Positions 11,933 to 23,704 of a stretch of DNA of 64,000 nucleotides are shown piece after piece. Under the pieces are notes generated by a model. It was not told the DNA's origin. It searched no databases and worked only from the letters and a program-made list of their open reading frames with translations. The stretch is from Isoetes taiwanensis (lineage: Eukaryota; Streptophyta; Lycopodiopsida; Isoetales; Isoetaceae): positions 5,222,284 to 5,286,283 of the forward strand of contig JAJEKV010000019.1 in assembly GCA_021234155.1 (NCBI GenBank), written 5' to 3'. The position numbers and the translations under genes were made by a program. Position 1 is the first letter of the stretch; each line of letters begins with the position of its first letter.

Positions 11933-13858
11933 TTAGGCAGTCTGAATGTGCCAACATACACCTCCTTTGCCTCGACTAGGAGTCCGATTCATTCTCTCGG
12001 CAACACCATTTTGTTGAGGGAGTATAAGGATTTGTGCATTGTTGTTGGATTCTGTTTGAAGCACAATATGAATGGAAAGCACGACATATACTCTCCACAT
12101 ACCATCACTCAGAAGAACTTTCAAAGGACGATTGGTCATCACTTGTACGAGGGCATGATAGTGTTTAAAGCTGATAAGTGCCTCCGATTTGCGAGCTAAT
12201 AGATACACTTTCACCATACGCGAGTAATCATCAATGAATGTGATAAAATACTTCTTGTGACCGAGTGATTCAGGTTGTAGAGCTCCGCAAATATCACTGT
12301 GTATCAAATCTAGAATGCCCTCAGTCCAGGTACTGCTTTGTTGAGGAAAGGACTTCCTATAATGCTTGCCTAGCACACAAGCATCACAAAAATCCACTCG
12401 TGCATGAACATTGATGGCCAATCCATCAACTAAGTGCTTGCGATACATCTCCTTGATTGCAGCAAAATGAAGATGTCCAAGTCTGCGATGCCACAAGTCT
12501 AAGGCATTGTTCTGCTGCGTCCTTACTGTGAGCATCATCTCCGGACTAGAATTCTGGTGTTTGGGGACAATCTTTGCATCCAATTTGTACAAAGATTCAT
12601 ATCGCTTGCCTGTTGCCACTATCTGCATGTCCGCTGCAAGAACTTGACAACCATAGCGATTAAACAGCAATTTGTAACCCGCATCGGCCATTACCCCAAC
12701 TGATAACAAGGTCTTCGTGATCCCTGGTACAAAGAACACCCTCCGAATCACACTTGTATCACCTGCAGGGTTACGGATCTGTATGCTTCCCACGCCCATA
12801 ATATAATGGGGTGTATCATCTCCCAAGAGAACTCTCTTGTCCCCAGATAGAGGCTGCAAATCCTGGAAATGTTCAGCAACGGGTGTCATATGTTGAGTTG
12901 CTCCCGAATCAACCCAAAGAATCCCTTGCTCATCCTTTTGTACTTCTTTTCCAGTTCCAGATTTTGCCATAAAGCCTTTTTCATCTTCTAAGTCTACTGC
13001 CAGTGCATGCTCCTTGCCTTTTCCAGCACGCAATGGACATTCTCGCTGTAGATGCCCCGCCTTATTACATACGTAACAAAGCCTTGGACGTTTTTCAGTA
13101 TTAGAAGATGATTTCTTAGAGAGTCTTCCACTTTGAGATGATCTTGCCTCCATGCTGCTACTGCCATGTCCTCGGCCGTTGCCATTGCCATATTCTGCCT
13201 TACTCTTTTTCGGTCCATTATACTCTTTCTTCGGCTTATAGACTTGAGACCTTTGTTTAGCAAACATGGCCACGGAACTTGAATCACGTGCCTTCAGTCT
13301 CCTCTCTTCTACAAGCAATGAAGCAATGATCTGCTCCAACGAAAGTCCTTGGACAATTTGTAAGGTAGTCACCACGTGACTATAGGACGAAGGAAGACTT
13401 GTGAACAAAACAGCTTTCACATCCTCCTCGCCCACTTTGGCATTAATTCCGGCTAATTGGTGCAGTAGGGATCGCAATTTATTAACATGCTCTGCTAAAT
13501 CATCACCCTCACTCATGGATAAATCAAACAGTTGCTTTTTCAAGATCATTGCTGAGTGCTTCGCCTGCGCTCCAAAGATCTGCTCCAAAGTGTTCCACAC
13601 TTCCCTCGCATCCTTTGATAAATCCACGTGATGAATATGAGCATCTCCTAAGCCAAGCCCAATCATGGCCATGGCTTTTCGATTCTTAGCATCCCACTTC
13701 AAGAGTTCTGCAGCTTCTGAGGGCTTTTTCTCGGTGCCTTCGACTACTCCATAAAGATCTTTCTCGATAAGATGAAACTTCATCTTAACCTGCCATGTAT
13801 GAAAATTTTTACCATTAAATTTTTCAATGACATACTTGCCTCCAGAAATTGTCTCCAT
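11933..13858 (-). CDS. Copia gag-protease-integrase polyprotein
   Basis: A 641-residue frame begins METISGGKY just inside the 5' untranslated leader. Domains in order: UBN2-type gag (residues about 10-200, FNGKNFHTWQVKMKFHL), CCHC zinc knuckle (CYVCNKAGHLQRECP, about 262), aspartic protease (WVDSGATQHM, about 316), pre-integrase zinc domain (LWHRRLGHLHF to CDACVLGKH, about 456-500), and integrase core beginning DLIHSDICGAL with FIDDYSR. The end carries NGVAERMNRT, the third acidic residue of the DDE triad. The frame is lost near 11933, before the normal integrase C-terminus. This is the best preserved transposon ORF in the window. Confidence 0.93.
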   Translation of the reverse strand: METISGGKYVIEKFNGKNFHTWQVKMKFHLIEKDLYGVVEGTEKKPSEAAELLKWDAKNRKAMAMIGLGLGDAHIHHVDLSKDAREVWNTLEQIFGAQAKHSAMILKKQLFDLSMSEGDDLAEHVNKLRSLLHQLAGINAKVGEEDVKAVLFTSLPSSYSHVVTTLQIVQGLSLEQIIASLLVEERRLKARDSSSVAMFAKQRSQVYKPKKEYNGPKKSKAEYGNGNGRGHGSSSMEARSSQSGRLSKKSSSNTEKRPRLCYVCNKAGHLQRECPLRAGKGKEHALAVDLEDEKGFMAKSGTGKEVQKDEQGILWVDSGATQHMTPVAEHFQDLQPLSGDKRVLLGDDTPHYIMGVGSIQIRNPAGDTSVIRRVFFVPGITKTLLSVGVMADAGYKLLFNRYGCQVLAADMQIVATGKRYESLYKLDAKIVPKHQNSSPEMMLTVRTQQNNALDLWHRRLGHLHFAAIKEMYRKHLVDGLAINVHARVDFCDACVLGKHYRKSFPQQSSTWTEGILDLIHSDICGALQPESLGHKKYFITFIDDYSRMVKVYLLARKSEALISFKHYHALVQVMTNRPLKVLLSDGMWRVYVVLSIHIVLQTESNNNAQILILPQQNGVAERMNRTPSRGKGGVCWHIQTA

Positions 13859-14050
13859 GCTCGCTTTCTTGTAAAGAAAATTAATTTCTTGGAGGAACCG
13901 GCACCGCTTTTTATAATCCCAATCGCTCGAAAACGCTTCTGCGGCGATTGCTTTTTCTTATGATCTGCATCCTTCTTCTCTGAACCAATCTTTTATTGAT
14001 TCTTGATAAGATTGGAGGAGAATTCGTTGCCGCTTAGAAGCCATCACCGT

Positions 14051-14062
14051 GCTCTGATACCA
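14051..14062 (-). other. Copia primer-binding site
   Basis: On the minus strand the 12 bases TGGTATCAGAGC directly follow the 5' LTR. They are complementary to the 3' end of plant initiator methionine tRNA, the usual copia primer. Confidence 0.93.
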
Positions 14063-14301
14063 TATCACAAAAGCAAGCAATTGAAGGAGAACAAAACTCA
14101 AAGGATGGAATTATGCTGGTTGGAATAGCCCCAACCGTGGCTTACAGATGCTATTTATCATGGGCAAAAGGGCACATCCCTTAAGGAGGATCGTGCCTCT
14201 TCATCTTGGACCTTTTGGTCTTGTCCATGTCATCACATGACACGTCTGCTGGAGAACGTGACTGTTGGGCTGAACCGCCACAGCCTGACGTCTCTCCAAC
14301 A
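14063..14301 (-). repeat. Copia 5' LTR
   Basis: 239 bp, one base different from the 3' LTR. It is followed by GGTAC (14302-14306), the right target-site duplicate, and then by the continuation of repeat-unit copy B. Confidence 0.95.
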
Positions 14302-14306
14302 GGTAC

Positions 14307-16285
14307 TAGCAGAAGTTTCCAGGGGCTGCTAAGGTAAGACTTGTATAATGAATCATCAAGAAGCAAAGTCTTACCTTTGAATCTTGGGACTCATATATTT
14401 TCCCAAGTGGCTTCATTCATGACTAGACAGCCAGGTTTGTCAGGGTGGGGAAAACTGATCTTCACACATTGTTCCTGTCCCCATACAAATAGAAATCTGT
14501 CCCTCAAATCTGGACATAGTACTTGTAGCACATCTTCCACATTAGAGAGTTGCATTGATGACCATATACTAACACAACACTTATGTAACAAAGTCTTCAG
14601 GAAGAACACTGCTTCTGAATATCACTTTCTTTCTGCTAGTAGTAGTGTATGTCATTGTCAATTCTGATTCCAAGCATATGTGTTCATTTGCACCAAAAGT
14701 TTTTACCAACACACCATTTAAATCCAAGACAATGAGTTTATCTTTTCTTTGCCAAATCAATATTTAAATGCGTTGAAACATCACGAATACCTACACAAAT
14801 GGGATGACTACATGAATAAATAGATGAAGATGAAAATGAAAAAAATGGGTTGAATGTGGAAACCTTTACGTATCAACAACAGGATTTTCTCGACCTAACG
14901 AATCAACTGGTAATCCCTCGATGAATGCAACAAAAAGAAAATCAATAATATTCAATGTTTTAAGCAACACTAAGTTGTGGTCTTGGCCCACTTCCCACAC
15001 TTGACTTTCCGGGTTTTGTAAGGGCATCAATCACTTGTTGAAGATCGGGCTCCCCTGAAACTTGAGAGCCCTAATTCGCATTTTCTTGAAAAACACTTTG
15101 ATAGGTGTGGTGTCATGATTGAGGCTGCATCCCTGCATCTTTCACATTCTTTGCTTCTTATTCTCTTTCTTGTAGCTTGAACAACTTCTTTGCTATCCTC
15201 CGACTTACCCCTCTTTGTTCTTACGCCCTTTCCTTTTGACAAAAATTCACCCAAGTTGCCCTCATCCAATGGAATTCTTGCCTCAACTTCCTTAAGTGCT
15301 TGATTAATGTACACTTTCGGTGCATTGTTTTTTTTCCACAACTGGTCTTTGTGTTTACAACTTCTTCTATAGCTTCTTGGGTTGCTTCTTGGACTGGTGG
15401 TGGTGGTTCTGGCATTTACATTCAAATCGGTCACAATTGATTGTACTCACAGTAGGACTTTGCGGTGTTGTGCATCTTCAAATGAAGCCAATGTCCTTCT
15501 TTGAACCACAGCAGGTGAGATCTCAATTGCATGACAGATTAACACATCCTTTTTGGTGTACTATTTGAAGCACCGCAAAGGTGGCCCAAAACCTAGCTCG
15601 TCAAATACACCCTCGGCACCTTTCGGGCAACCATGAATACATTGTCCTCCTCTCAACAATGAACAACAAGCTATATGATACTCATGTTGGCAATTCGATT
15701 GCTAAACTTAACTTTGTAAGCTTTAGTGAATTCCGGATCACATCTTTGCACATGTATAAAATGGATCTTGCACTAACAACTTATCTCATTATAATAGTAT
15801 GCTAAATGTTGCGGGAGTATCCATTTTCAGCTCCACAAATTGTTTATGTAGAAATCACAAAATCTATTTCTTCTTGAGAACTTTTAACTCCTCCTCAAGT
15901 TTGATTTTACATTTGACCTGCTCATTAACACATGTACCTTGTTCCTGTGCCAAGTTTCCATCTGGACAGTCTGCTCCAACTCTTTAATTTCTGCCTCCAA
16001 CTCACAGTTTGGATTAAGCTTGAACTCCTCCTGTTTTGTAGCCAAATCATTTGTGGCTTTGTCTTAAAATTGTTATCGACCTCTTCCAACGTCATTTTCT
16101 GTACTTGAGAGGCCTTCTCATTGCCTTTCATCTCACTTCCTATTGCTTCCAAATTCTTTGTGATAAGTAAAATTGTGTACTGCATTCTCTAAGGTTTTTA
16201 TGTTTTCATCACATGCACTGATCTCATTTGATCCAGCTGCCACCTTTGGCTTTGCTTTCATTTCAGTTTTTCTAACATGTGCTAC
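14307..16285. repeat. 5.65-kb repeat unit copy B, middle segment
   Basis: Collinear with about 1440-3425 of copy A. It lies between the copia element and the left LTR of the gypsy element. It contains minus-strand coding-like frames at 15434-15027 (GNLGEFLSKGKGVRTKRGK, basic) and 16315-15925 (coiled-coil-like, KMTLEEVDNNFKTK). These belong to the same captured coding region as 30116-29432. No recognisable domain. Confidence 0.75.
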
Positions 16286-17849
16286 TGTGACGTCCCCTAC
16301 TCGTATACGGTGCACTCACCGTATACAAACAGGAGTTCTTCCCCCACACCAGCTCCATCGCGTCTGAGCCCTCCACATATCATTTGCACTTTTCGTAGCG
16401 AGTCCCGGTGGGAAGAGTGAAGGTGTCATTCTACCCGTCTCCCTCGGGGCCTACCTAGGCTGGCGAAGCGTAAACATACATGTCGTGCTTTTACATACAT
16501 CAACATCCTGTGACCATCTCGAAGGATGGTCCTCCTCATATCTGCATAGACAAAGATCGGCCACATCACATAGGGGATCCTACCCAAGGCTCGGACTCAA
16601 AGGATGGTGGCGGCTTGGGTCTCCGAGTTCATTCATTGAGGCAAATTCATGGCAATGGATTTGGCTGACATAAGAACATGGCAAAGGGTTGTCCACTCCA
16701 TCCGCCCCTCTCCCCGTGCACACTTTGCGAGGTAAATGAAAAGTGTCGGGACTGGCCTGTAGCCAGCGGATGCATAGCCAAGGGGGCTATTCTGGGTCTC
16801 ATCCTCCCGATTCCGATGGGGCAGGTAGGGATCACTCCCTCGAGAGATCTACATCTTGACTCAAGGTGACTAGAGGGCCCTTTGCCGTGTTCGGTGAACC
16901 CAGCGGAAAGTGTACACCACTTCACGGGTGTCGAGGCCCATGCCTTACCACTTTTCGGTGGTAAGCCATTGGACCTAGTCACAATGATCCCGGTAGGCTT
17001 TACACACCGGGGGAATCGTTCGGGAGTCGAACATGAACCTCCTTCTTAGCCGTCCGGCCCCTTCACCCACAACCGGTGTGGCTCTTGTACCTGGGCCGAA
17101 TCTGATTGTGCTAGAGAGGCTACTCTAGGAGCATCAACTACAAGCTTTAGGGCCTCTACCCCCCCTTCCCAATACAAGGAGTTCACGGAGATACATCATC
17201 CAAATACATCCGCGGAAGAACTAAAGAACTAGATCTAATCATAGAGTTAGGTTCTTTAGTTAGTGTCCAAGATCTAAGTTCTAGATAGCTACTATGGGCA
17301 ATTTAATAGTCTAAACCTCTTGATTCTATGACTAGAAGGCGGTTTAAGCTATTAAATTGACCAAACTCTGATCCTTGGTGGCTCCTCGACTGAGTTCAAC
17401 CATCCTGGCCGAAATTTGGCCAATCGAGAGGCCCGATGGTGCAATTAAGCTTGGGCGTCGTCTGGGAGGCGGTTTTGGCTCTGGGGCAGCCAAAGCCCGA
17501 GCTCTAAAACCCTAAGGACGAAAAACTAGCAAGCTAGGGTTTTCCTACCCTAAATAGACATGGGGTTTAGGCTAGGGTTTCCAATTACCCAATTTGGCAT
17601 GTGGGATAATTGGAAAGGCCCCACTTGCCTTTAATGGCTAGGTGGCAAAATATGCCAACATGGAAAGGTGTGCCCTCATTAATGTGCACATGTGCACATT
17701 AATAATATATGAACACTCTAGCAAGTTGCCCCTAGGGCTACTTACAGCTATCCGTTGGCGTACCGTCGGTCGGAGTGGCGTGTATGCAGCGTGGCGGCGA
17801 TCTGATATCGATCACGGGACCGTATCTTTTTGTCTTTGGAAACGTCACA
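16286..17849 (-). repeat. Gypsy 3' LTR
   Basis: About 1.56 kb, with ends TGTGACG...CGTCACA forming a 7-bp terminal inverted repeat. Near the left end is a perfect 10-bp palindrome, GTATACGGTG-CACT-CACCGTATAC (16303-16326). It is collinear with the right LTR, and most differences are clustered short substitutions at CAG/CTG-type positions. Confidence 0.92.
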
Positions 17850-17860
17850 TTCTCCCCACC
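17850..17860 (-). other. Gypsy polypurine tract
   Basis: Minus-strand GGTGGGGAGAA immediately precedes the 3' LTR, the expected place of the plus-strand priming site. The following 17861-18700 is AT-rich and shows no gene; it is probably the element's 3' untranslated region. Confidence 0.8.
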
Positions 17861-18707
17861 TTGAAATGATCTTTGTCCGCGACGCCATTGGGTCTCCCCA
17901 CCTTGGGATCTTCCTAATCTGCAATCTGCAATCAACGTGATGCATACAATATAATAGTTATACATTTACCAGGATTACCCTAAGGTAATATTTTTAAAAC
18001 ATTATCACGTCATCATACTATGGAATACTTAACAATTCACAACATCATTAAACAAGGTATCCACTATCTTAAGTTAGACAAAATTTCAACATTTCATATC
18101 TATAATTATTGTCCGAGGTACTCTTCATTCCTTGCAACACATTCCAACAAAACTTGTGTTGCAAGTCTTACGTAACTTCGACCTCCTTGCCCTCCGGAGC
18201 GCTCTACTGGCTGCAGGTCGACACTACGTTAGTACCGTTTTAATTATTTAATAAATTTTGGTTATATGGTGACCACCCCACCTATCTACATGAATGCATG
18301 GCTAATCTCCCGGCGTAGGAAGAGGATGAATCTTCCATAATGGCCGTGGAGGCGAAGCTATATGCCTATATGCGCTCATGCCTACACCTCTAGTTGCCCA
18401 GCGTGGAGGATATCCTTCTCGCGTGGGGGGCGTGAAGGATGGATTCCTCCTATCAAAGCATATATGGGGCTAAAGGTGCTTTCCCTATCAATGCATTCCT
18501 TAATGACCTCCTTTCTCTCGAGGTCGTCTACTTAGTGGAGACAGTAGACTTTCTAATCTACCTTCCACTCACCCGTCCGAGAACAGCGGTCATGCCTACA
18601 TTGACATTACACCACGCCCTAGAGATCAAGTAGTGGTCTCATCATCAGTAACAACGCATCGACCCATACCAAGCATAGGTGGCATCGTGGATTAATCTAT
18701 GCAAGAA

Positions 18708-18902
18708 TTAACCTACACAAATCGACATGCACGGCCGATTTCTTCGGAGATGACTTTGCCGTCCCATTGCTCCATAAAGCGTAGGTGCTTGCTTTACTAA
18801 ATCCTTCTTAAGTACCCACGTCGCGTCTTCCAGCGGCAAGTGTTTCCACTTGACCAAGTATTGGAGAATTCGACCTCCTTGTCTTCTTGAAAGCTTTATC
18901 AA
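18708..18902 (-). pseudogene. Chromodomain at the pol C-terminus
   Basis: The frame contains RRQGGRILQYLVKWKHLP followed by EDATWVLKKDL, matching the chromodomain core (YLVKWKGxxxxxxTWE). Chromodomains at the integrase C-terminus define chromoviruses and are known to bind modified histone tails or heterochromatin, steering integration. The usual TWE is TWV here, and the aromatic cage cannot be fully judged because the upstream frame is broken. It lies about 250 bp after the integrase pieces and is part of the same original polyprotein. Confidence 0.82.
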
Positions 18903-19152
18903 GAATCATCTGGGAACTATTTCCGGCTGCTCCTCCGTCATTTCCAACAACGTTGGAGTGTCCAAGACTTAAATGCGGATTTGGAGTATGCTTCTTCAAC
19001 AAACTCACGTGGAAGACCTTATGAATCTTTAGGTGTGTTTGGCAAATCCAACTTGTAGGATTGATTACCTACTTTCTTGATTATTACGAAGGGTCCGGCC
19101 CACCTTGGAGCAAGCTTCTTGCAATTGCCAATCCCGAGCCGCTGCTTCACCT

Positions 19153-20234
19153 TTATCTTGAGCCATACATCATCTCCAACTTTGAACTCTCGGTATGCGA
19201 TGCTTGTCGTGATGCTCTTCCTGGCGACTTCTTCTTTGCTAGCGGATAACCTCGAACTTCTTCCACGCGGCTTTGCATATCGGCCAACATCTGGCTGCTT
19301 GAAACTTCTACTTTTGACACGGGTTGTGCCAAGTGTGCGGAGTTAGGCAATCGATAGCCATAATTGATCATAAATGGCGACATTTGGGACGATTCACTTT
19401 GGTGCTATTGTATGCAAACTCCACCAAGTGAATGAATTCTTCCCACATACTTTGCTTATTCGGACATAGTTTAAGTAGCATGTCTTCTAAGATCATGTTG
19501 GTCCGCTCCGTCCGGCCATCCGTCGAGGATGATCGCCCGTGCTCATGGATAGCTTAGTGCGAGATAAATCGCAAAGAGGTCTTGCCAAAAGGCACTCATG
19601 AACTTCGGATCCACATGGAGATAATCTCCCTTGGCATGCCATGAAGCCCGAAGATCTCTTTGGTGAAGAGCTTTCTTTGTATCCATAGGCGTATCGTGGT
19701 CTGCAAGGCACAAAATGTGCCATCTTCGACAACTTGTGGACCACTACCATCAAGGCATCCTTGCCTCTCGCTGTTCTTGGGAGTCCCGTGATGAAGTCCA
19801 TGCTGATTACCTCCCACTTAGCGTTTGGCACCGCTAATGGCTCTAACGCCCACAATTGAAGCTGCTCCGCCGTCTGGCTGGCATAAGCGGACATTCCTTG
19901 ATGTAGCGAGCTATTTGCTTCTTCATTCACGGCCAATAATAGGCTGCTGCGCTTTGAAATATGTTTTCATGAATCCCGCATGGCCAGCTATTGGGCTGTT
20001 TGTGCGTGTCATGGAGGATCAACTTCCTTACACACGATGATTCGGCACGCACAACTTGTTCTTATGGTATAACGGGTTGCCTTCCTTCTTATAATGCTTG
20101 AAGGCCTCCCGCTCTTTATCTGTTCTAGCCTCCTTAGAGGCTTGTCCGTTCCACGAAATCCACATCCGTTGGCAAGGACTCTTCAATCTTCTTACCAAAG
20201 TCGTTGGAGGCGTCGAAATTGCGTTGCAATGCAC
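19153..20234 (-). pseudogene. Gypsy integrase
   Basis: The zinc-domain region lies in 20234-20028 (ends NPLYHKNKLCVPNHRV). The core is in 19936-19493 ([20 protein letters not shown], then [15 protein letters not shown]), giving the first catalytic aspartate of DDE. The next frame, 19817-19596, overlaps it. 19383-19153 has MSPFMINYGYRLP, the end of the core. The pieces lie in several frames. The sequence otherwise keeps strong consensus, so many breaks may be consensus errors. Confidence 0.88.
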
Positions 20235-20299
20235 TCTAGTTGTCGGGGATGCCTTGAAAGCGCATCTGCTACCACATTGAGCTTCCCGGCTTGTAGACT

Positions 20300-21348
20300 A
20301 TATCAAAGTCATATTCCTCGAGGAACTCCATCCATCTCCATTTGCCTCAGTTGAGGTGTGGTTGCGTGAATACATATTGGAGGCTCGATGGTGGGGTATC
20401 AATTGGAACTTCCTTCCCAAAGGTAGTGCCTCCAAATTCTTAATGCCACGACAACCGCAAAGCAATTCACGATGCGTCGTTGGGTAGGCGCGTCTCGGCG
20501 TCGTTCATCTTTCTCGGAATCATACGCTACCACCCGCTCTTCTTGCATAAGCCTTTTGCACTGTAGCTATCTTACTGCATCTGTTGCTACAAGCTTATCT
20601 TTCTCAAGGGTCCGGCAAGGTCAAGGCGAGTTGTCGTCGAGCTTCTTTCAACAATTCAAACCCCTTTTGGGCTTTCTTGTGCCAATGCTCTACCCAATCT
20701 TTCACCTTCTCTACGCCCTTGTCGGTGCGTTAGCGGGGCTGCTATCTTAGCAAAGTTCTTCCACGAACTTCTGTAGTACCACCGCTGGGCCAAGAAAACT
20801 TCCGACCTCGTGCACATTCTTGGTGGCCCGACCCTTTGAATCAACTGCTTCAATCTTGGCGGGGTCCGTCCGAGATGCCTTCTGCCGAGATCACGCGACC
20901 AAGGTATTCCACCTTCTCTGTTGCGAAAGTGGCGCCCGACAACTTGGCGTTATAACCGGTGCCTCTTCAACTTCTCTAGCACCCTTCTCAAGTGTTGCCG
21001 CGTGCTCTTCAAGGGATCTGCTATACACCAAAATGTCATCAAAGAAAACAATCACAAAGGTGTCGAGGTCCACGAAGATATCGTTCATGAGCCTCATGAG
21101 CGTTGGGGGAGCATTTGATAAGCGAAAGGCATCACTGTGAACTCATAATGCCCATACCGCGTCCTGAAGGCGGTCTTGTGGATATCCTCCTCCTTTATCC
21201 GTATCTGATGATAACCTGACCTTAAGTCGATTTTGGAGAAGATCTTTGCTCCTTGAAGCTGATCCATCAAATCGTCTGATCTTGGAAGCACATACTTGTT
21301 CTTAATGGTGTGCTTATTCAACTGTCTATAGTCTATGCACATCCTCAA
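20300..21348 (-). pseudogene. Gypsy reverse transcriptase and RNase H
   Basis: 21348-21094 carries [32 protein letters not shown] and [17 protein letters not shown]. 21097-20891 carries [20 protein letters not shown] with the catalytic DD, then VYSRSLEEH. 20853-20656 has the connection to RNase H (GPPRMCTRSEVFLAQR, KNFAKIAAPLT). Typical Ty3/gypsy order follows, with frameshifts between blocks. The lysine- and aspartate-bearing catalytic motifs are intact. Confidence 0.92.
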
Positions 21349-21726
21349 AGATCCATCCTTCTTCTTGACAAAAAGAATGGGCGCTCAAAGCGGCGAGACA
21401 CTAGGTCTAATGAAACCTAGGTCGGCGCTCCTGAATCTGCTTCTTTAGCTCAGGCAACTCTGGCGTTGTCATTCTATATGGAGCCTTGCTTGTTGGCTTT
21501 GTTCGGTTCGAGTGCTATCTGCGCGCTTTTCGACTCCCCCTATAAGGAGGGGAGCTGCTTGATCTCATCACGGAAAGAGATCGTGGAACTCCGTGATCAA
21601 CTTAGCTATTTGCCTCGGCAACTTGCGAGCATCTTGTCTTCTTTGCTTCCTTCCAATTCCGGTTCACTAATCTCAAGCTTGAAGATGTATGCTACTTGCT
21701 CACTCTTGATGCACTTGAGCAGTAGT

Positions 21727-22266
21727 TTAGAAGACATGCCTTTGCATGATGGGAACAACTTCTTTACCTGTTATCTCAATAATCTTGTCGTCGGGTGTTG
21801 GGAAGGTCACCTTCCGCTTTCCACAATCAATAATGGCCCCTGCTGGTCCAAGGTACTCCATACCTATTATCAAGTCGTATTTGCCGATGCCCATTACCTC
21901 TGCCCCCATCTGGATCTTAATCCCCGGCAAGTCGATGTCAAAGTTGATTCTTTTACCTGCCGTCTGCCTTACTGCTCCACTTGCTAAGACAACGGGCCTT
22001 GGCTTTGACTTTAATGGTTTCAACTTCAACATTTGAACCATTCTGGGAGATGCAAAGTTATGGCTACTTCCCGAATCTATCAGGACTATAAATGACTTGG
22101 CCTTGGCCTTTCCCACTGTGGAAATTACTTTATACTGGCTCTCTGCTTGCTCTGTATCTATTGCGGCAAAGATATGACACTCACCACAATGTAGTCGCGG
22201 GCCTCCCTCCTCCGTCGTCGTCGAACCCAAAGTGTCCCAATCTCCCAACTCGCTAAGCGGCTGCAC
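21727..22266 (-). CDS. Gypsy aspartic protease region
   Basis: A 179-residue open frame with FIVLIDSGSSHNFASP, the retropepsin active-site DSG motif, and a downstream GMEYLGPAGAIIDCGKR-like segment, as in plant gypsy polyproteins. It lies between the zinc-knuckle region and the reverse transcriptase. It starts in the middle of the polyprotein, so the apparent Met is not a true start. A damaged copy of this region is at 1-400. Confidence 0.9.
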   Translation of the reverse strand: MQPLSELGDWDTLGSTTTEEGGPRLHCGECHIFAAIDTEQAESQYKVISTVGKAKAKSFIVLIDSGSSHNFASPRMVQMLKLKPLKSKPRPVVLASGAVRQTAGKRINFDIDLPGIKIQMGAEVMGIGKYDLIIGMEYLGPAGAIIDCGKRKVTFPTPDDKIIEITGKEVVPIMQRHVF

Positions 22267-23537
22267 TCATGACATATGGGCGGTTCGGTTTGTCCTATGG
22301 CTTTGGCTGGAAACACACGAAGCAAAATTTGCTTTTCTATGCACTCCACACTGTCTCTTCTCCTTGGGCATGGCTGCTTGAAGGATCGCCTTTGCTTTGG
22401 AGTAGTTTGACCCTTCTGTTTGTCTTTGAAAGACACCTGCTTCTTCTCCTTTTGCTTCCCTTGATTGCCACTATATGGGGCTCTAGCTGGCAGAAATTGG
22501 GCTGTCCTCGGGCTGGCAAACCGCGCACGCTACCTTGCCTTTATCTTGTAGTATCTGCTGCCTCGCCGCGCTATTACGAGGTCCGTTCCTTGCAAACTTA
22601 TTGCCTTGGACTCACTTCCGATCTTGTTCTCCGGGTTTATTGCCCTTACAAACTTGCGGATCTCCTCATTCGGACCTTCAATGTAGCTTTCCACTGCGTG
22701 CTTCTCACCTAACTTTGGCACATCTGACCTTAGCCTCATAAATTCCTCTGTGTATTTGTTTAAACTGATTTGTTGCCTTCTTTGCAACTTTGTAGAAGCT
22801 AACGCATCATCTTTGGACTTGTGCTCTCTTGGGACGTAATGGCGCTTGAAGGCTTTAGCAAACTTCTTGAACCTGCAAGCATCCCTGCTTAAGCCATGAG
22901 CCTTGGCATAGCCCTTCCACCAAATCGCGTCTTTGCTCCTTGGGTTATTTGTTGCTACCCCCGCCTTTATCCTTATCCTTCATACCATAGGCATTGCCGT
23001 GATTCGCTCATCTCGTCAAGCCAAGCTTCGCCTCCATGCGACCCGTTCTCGCTTTGAGAATTGCTCGAGCTTCCTGGCCTTCCAAACATTTCCCAATGCA
23101 GAGTCTACTTTCTTCTGGTAGTCAGAGGTTCTTGTGTCCCTTTGTCGTCCGTCCGGGGCGTTCCTCTGCCTTCCATCTGTTCGGTCTTGGTTCTGCTCTT
23201 CTTCTTCCTCAGAATCGGAGTCTGAATCTGAGCTTGAGTCGGAGGAGTCCGAGCTGGGGGACCTTCCTCTCTTGCTCCTCTTCTTGTCTCTATCTGTTCT
23301 CCGAGCTGATGCTTGCGGCAGTTGAGCGTTACCCACCGAACCTGCTCCTGCTTGTGCGGCTAGCAAAGCCTTTATCTGTTCGAGGTCCGTCCTCATTTGC
23401 GATATTTCTTCTTCTGGGGTCATTTGTCCAAATTCTTCAAGCAGGTTCCTTGCCGGGCGTGGCCTGGGCGGGCTCTGTTCCTCTGTAAGTTCCCGCAGTT
23501 GTCGTTCTCCTGCGCTCAGGCCTCTAGCTGCATACAC
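22158..23537 (-). pseudogene. Gypsy gag with zinc knuckle
   Basis: 23537-23016 encodes a gag-like start with an acidic/serine tract (SSDSSDSSSDSDSDSEEEEE), preceded by a coiled segment (EEISQMRTDLEQIKALLAAQ) and followed by SALGNVWKARKLEQF. 22787-22530 carries LNKYTEEFMRLRSDVPK, the conserved gag helix region. 22436-22158 has CHECSRL, a broken CCHC knuckle. Frames change at least twice. The upstream spacer 23538-23704 is AT-rich with no gene. Confidence 0.82.
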
Positions 23538-23704
23538 AAGTGGTTCATATCTACATGGTTAGTTTTCCTCGCTTTCTTGCATTACTTATGTTTGTTGGCA
23601 TGGTTGGGGGACACAAAATATATCAACAAAACATTTATAGTGCAAGAGAATATTATATTTATATTTTATATTACACTAATACAAGAAATTGCAACTACTG
23701 CTAA

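Larger units (their letters stand above)
9378..14301 (-). mobile_element. Complete Ty1/copia LTR retrotransposon
   Basis: A 4,924-bp element in minus orientation. Two 239-bp LTRs (9378-9616 and 14063-14301) differ at one base. They are flanked by the 5-bp direct duplication GGTAC (9373-9377 and 14302-14306). The primer-binding site TGGTATCAGAGC abuts the 5' LTR, and a purine tract GAGTGGGAG abuts the 3' LTR. Internal order is gag, protease, integrase, reverse transcriptase, RNase H, as in copia. Near-identical LTRs mean a recent insertion. The gag-integrase half is one open frame, but the reverse transcriptase half is broken. Confidence 0.97.

Noticed and set aside
16286-17849. Terminal repeats read as transposon TIRs because of TGTGACG...CGTCACA
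   Set aside because: The 1.56-kb sequence is a direct repeat with the copy at 27907-29481 and has PBS and PPT beside it, so it is an LTR.
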